Source: a bacterium (lineage in GTDB: Bacteria > Bacillota_I > Bacilli_A > Acholeplasmatales > Acholeplasmataceae). Taken from it: DNA of 7,625 nucleotides. Below, piece by piece: positions 5,874 through 7,625 of the stretch; position 1 is the stretch's first letter; each line of letters opens with the position of its first letter. The stretch is taken from assembly GCA_018623895.1 (NCBI GenBank), contig JAAZUY010000025.1:1-7625 (forward strand), in the 5' to 3' direction. The notes below the pieces were generated by a model. That model did no database searches. It worked only from the letters and a program-made list of their open reading frames with translations, and was not told where the DNA came from. A program made the translations under genes and the position numbers.

Positions 5874-6824
5874 CTACTTTTGTTTTGATCTTACAAGAGG
5901 AAAAAAAATAGATTTGAATTGCATCTTTTTATCTAATTCTACTCCATTGTAATCAACGTGATCAAATTTTTTAAAAATTTCTATTTTTCCATTTTTTAAA
6001 CTTCTTATTATTTCTACTGCTTCCATTTTTGCTTCGTTAAAGAGTTGAGGAACTGACTTATTTTTGATTTTACCGTCAACTGGATTTTTCCAATTATTTT
6101 GCTCTAAGTTTAATACGTCGATTTTTTCTTCGTTAATTAGATTTTTTGGGTGACTTGAAGCATAAGCTTGAGAGTTTTTTGAAAAAAATAAACCTAATAG
6201 ATTTCTTTTAATCCCAAATCTATCATAAATTATAGAGTAAATTTTCTTCATATCTATTAATGAATTTAAAAAATCTCCTTTTTCCACTTTTAAATGATAG
6301 ACAGATTGGTACATTATATCTATTTGACTTATGATTTTTTTGTTTAATTTTAAATACTTAACAAAGGTAAATTCATTTCTTTTAATCTCTTTAATTCTTA
6401 ACATTTCTACATCGATTAAAGTTTCTAAATGAGAATGAAAAATGTCATATGGATGTGTCAAATCACCCTTTGAATCAAAACCAGATCTATAATAAACATA
6501 AGGATGAATTTTTCTATCGAGAATATAGTGAAGTACAGCACCTAAAGCATAAACTTTCATTTCTTCATTTTTTTTCAATGAGTACATATACAACTCTTGA
6601 AGATTTTTTCCTGGACTCTTGGAATGGAAATAGCTACCTAATCCTCTAATTCTCTCCTTATCCTGTTTATTATTCCATGGTAACATAGAATAGAAAAAGA
6701 AAGGATCTGGACCCTGATTTGCTACCATAAAAAGATTTTTATATTCTTTTAGCGCTGGAAATTCATCAGAAAAAAAATTCATAATTTCTAAAGCAAATAA
6801 TTGATGAGTTATGACAGCTGGCAT
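5874..6824 (-). CDS. Zinc-dependent phospholipase C family protein
   Basis: This probable metal-dependent phosphoesterase belongs to the family of bacterial phospholipase C and S1/P1 nuclease. The 316 residues carry a His/Asp ligand set in the expected order: H7 (ITHQLFA), D40 (NQGPDPFF), H67 (YFHSK), H99 and D103 (LHYILDRKIHPYVYY, also H107), H124, and H130 with E134 (FHSHLETLID). The H99-x3-D103 and H130-x3-E134 spacings match those I recall for Bacillus cereus phospholipase C. Unlike that enzyme there is no signal peptide, so it is predicted to be cytoplasmic, and its substrate may not be membrane lipid. The C-terminal half (about 150-316) is helical and Lys-rich without recognisable motifs. 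The ATG has GGAGG 6 nt upstream. It is the first gene of the unit with the membrane protein and guaC, behind an extended -10 promoter. Family confidence is good; substrate is unknown. Confidence 0.85.
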   Translation of the reverse strand: MPAVITHQLFALEIMNFFSDEFPALKEYKNLFMVANQGPDPFFFYSMLPWNNKQDKERIRGLGSYFHSKSPGKNLQELYMYSLKKNEEMKVYALGAVLHYILDRKIHPYVYYRSGFDSKGDLTHPYDIFHSHLETLIDVEMLRIKEIKRNEFTFVKYLKLNKKIISQIDIMYQSVYHLKVEKGDFLNSLIDMKKIYSIIYDRFGIKRNLLGLFFSKNSQAYASSHPKNLINEEKIDVLNLEQNNWKNPVDGKIKNKSVPQLFNEAKMEAVEIIRSLKNGKIEIFKKFDHVDYNGVELDKKMQFKSIFFPLVRSKQK

Positions 6825-6843
6825 AGAATTCCTCCACTTAAAT

Positions 6844-6852
6844 AGTATAGCA
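6844..6852 (-). promoter_or_regulatory. Extended -10 promoter for the phospholipase-like/guaC unit
   Basis: The minus strand reads TGCTATACT, an extended -10 (TGn followed by a five-of-six TATAAT match), ending 19 nt before the ATG of the phospholipase-like gene. No convincing -35 lies at the correct distance, as is common for extended -10 promoters. A run of ten T (6863-6854) lies directly upstream. Transcription would start near 6837, very close to the GGAGG site, leaving a short leader. Confidence 0.5.
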
Positions 6853-6941
6853 TAAAAAAAAAATGATTTTTTATGAATAAAGACTGATTTTTACAATTTA
6901 TTACATAATTGAAATTAATTTGATTATTATTCTGTTAAGAC

Positions 6942-6971
6942 TTGATTTTTAGCCCAAAATAAATATATAAT
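6942..6971 (+). promoter_or_regulatory. Promoter of the amino acid-binding lipoprotein gene
   Basis: TTGATT (6942-6947) and a perfect TATAAT (6966-6971) are 18 nt apart on the plus strand. Transcription would start near 6978, just before the AGAGG ribosome binding site. It is divergent from the promoter at 6844-6852, about 90 nt away. The AT-rich stretch between them shows no further motif that I trust. Confidence 0.6.
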
Positions 6972-6992
6972 TATTTTAGAAAGAGGTATTTT

Positions 6993-7625
6993 ATGAAAAA
7001 AATTTATTTACTTATTACAGTCTTAGCATCTATATTTGTTTTGAGTTCATGTCAAGCATCTGATCCTTTAAGAGTAGCAATGGATTTAAGATATCCTCCA
7101 TTCGAAACAGTTGATGAAATGAACACTCCAGAAGGTATTTCTGTTGATATCGCATATGCTTTTGGTGAGTATATTGGACGTGATGTTGAAATTGTTAATA
7201 CATCATTTGGTGCAATTATACCAGCATTAGAATCTGGTGAAGTTGATATAGCAATCGCTTCTATGAGTTACACAGAGGCTAGAGATGAAAAAGTCGACTT
7301 CTCTGATTTTTACTTTTATTTTAAGATTATTACATTGGTAAATAAAAGCTGGGCAGAATCAAACGGTATCACCGAAGATTCAAGTATTGAAGATTTAGCT
7401 AATTCCGGTGGTTCATTCACTGGTATTGCAAGTCAAGTTTCAGTGAGCATTCCTGAATCGTATGGTTTAGAAGTTTTAGAAGCTGCAGATCTTGCAACTG
7501 CTACCGAGAATGTAGTTCAAGGTACAGCAGATGTTCTTCTAATGAGTGCAAACCCTGTTGTTCAAGCTTACAAAGCAAATCCAGAAGAGACAATGGTTGT
7601 GTGGTCTTCATGGAAGTCTTCTCCT
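6993..7625 (+). CDS. Amino acid ABC transporter substrate-binding lipoprotein, family 3 (3' end cut by window)
   Basis: This is the extracellular, lipid-anchored receptor of a polar amino acid ABC importer. The visible 211 residues start with a lipoprotein signal (MKK, hydrophobic core, lipobox LSSC with Cys20). The family 3 hallmarks follow: LRVAMDLRYPPFE (26-38), EGISVDIAYAFGEYIG (47-62), the ligand-domain string FGAIIPALESGEVDIAIASM (72-91), and TEARDEKVDFSDFYF (94-108). The second lobe includes GIASQVS (144-150) and an Asp in the ligand-proximal ADVLLMSANP (179-188). Such proteins are usually 250-280 residues, so some 50-60 are missing beyond the edge. The reading frame is open throughout. 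The ATG is supported by AGAGG 6 nt upstream. The bound amino acid cannot be told from sequence. The permease and ATPase are not seen and would be expected downstream. It is transcribed away from the phospholipase-like unit. Confidence 0.93.
   Translation, partial: MKKIYLLITVLASIFVLSSCQASDPLRVAMDLRYPPFETVDEMNTPEGISVDIAYAFGEYIGRDVEIVNTSFGAIIPALESGEVDIAIASMSYTEARDEKVDFSDFYFYFKIITLVNKSWAESNGITEDSSIEDLANSGGSFTGIASQVSVSIPESYGLEVLEAADLATATENVVQGTADVLLMSANPVVQAYKANPEETMVVWSSWKSSP

Noticed and set aside
6854..6873. A10-TGA-T6 run resembling a hairpin terminator.
   Set aside because: It is a pure A/T palindrome with no GC stem and lies in a divergent promoter region where no transcript should end. It may be an AT-rich upstream element.
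6889..6906. TTTACA and ATTACA 10 bp apart in the divergent promoter region, like another Pho site.
   Set aside because: Only two copies, the second does not fit TTnACA, the spacing is 10 rather than 11 bp, and the region is very AT-rich.

Overview
The window is a low-GC (roughly 30 % by eye) bacterial segment with eight genes. Seven are on the minus strand, forming one tightly packed run, and one diverges on the plus strand at the right edge. Every Trp codon I checked is TGG, and one gene ends in TGA, so the standard bacterial code fits better than the TGA=Trp code of Mycoplasma/Spiroplasma. Lipoprotein signal peptides without an outer-membrane partner, AAGGAG-type ribosome binding sites and Lys/Asn/Ile-rich proteins suggest a low-GC Gram-positive or a Mollicutes relative that keeps the standard code (Acholeplasma/Izemoplasma-like). 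That placement is inference.

Left part (1-3907, minus strand): a high-affinity phosphate uptake operon in transcription order pstS-pstC-pstA-pstB. It encodes a lipoprotein phosphate binder, two permeases and the ATPase, which is cut by the window edge. The genes are 48 nt apart, then overlap by 8 nt, then are 5 nt apart. The 82-nt gap in front of pstS holds a TATAAT-type promoter and three identical 7-bp elements in an 11-bp phase, the geometry of a PhoP/PhoB (Pho) box. The operon is therefore probably induced by phosphate starvation. Two proteins are unusual. PstS has its two halves in swapped order (circular permutation). PstA carries an extra outward-facing segment of about 120 residues with a faint PDZ-like pattern.

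Middle part (3990-6824, minus strand): a three-gene unit in transcription order: a zinc-dependent phospholipase C-family protein, an unrecognised two-helix membrane protein, and guaC (GMP reductase, E. coli/animal-type). The spacings are 7 nt and a 4-nt GTGA overlap, so the genes are probably co-transcribed and translationally coupled. An extended -10 promoter (TGCTATACT) lies just upstream of the first gene. I see no terminator between guaC and pstS, so this unit may read through into pst.

Right part (6825-7625): a 168-nt divergent promoter region, then the first 211 residues of a lipoprotein of solute-binding protein family 3, the receptor of a polar amino acid ABC importer. Its partner genes would lie beyond the window.

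I find no RNA genes, mobile elements, CRISPR arrays or long repeats. The best leads are the permuted PstS, the PstA insertion and the phased Pho-box-like array. The membrane protein between the phospholipase and guaC is the only gene without a family.
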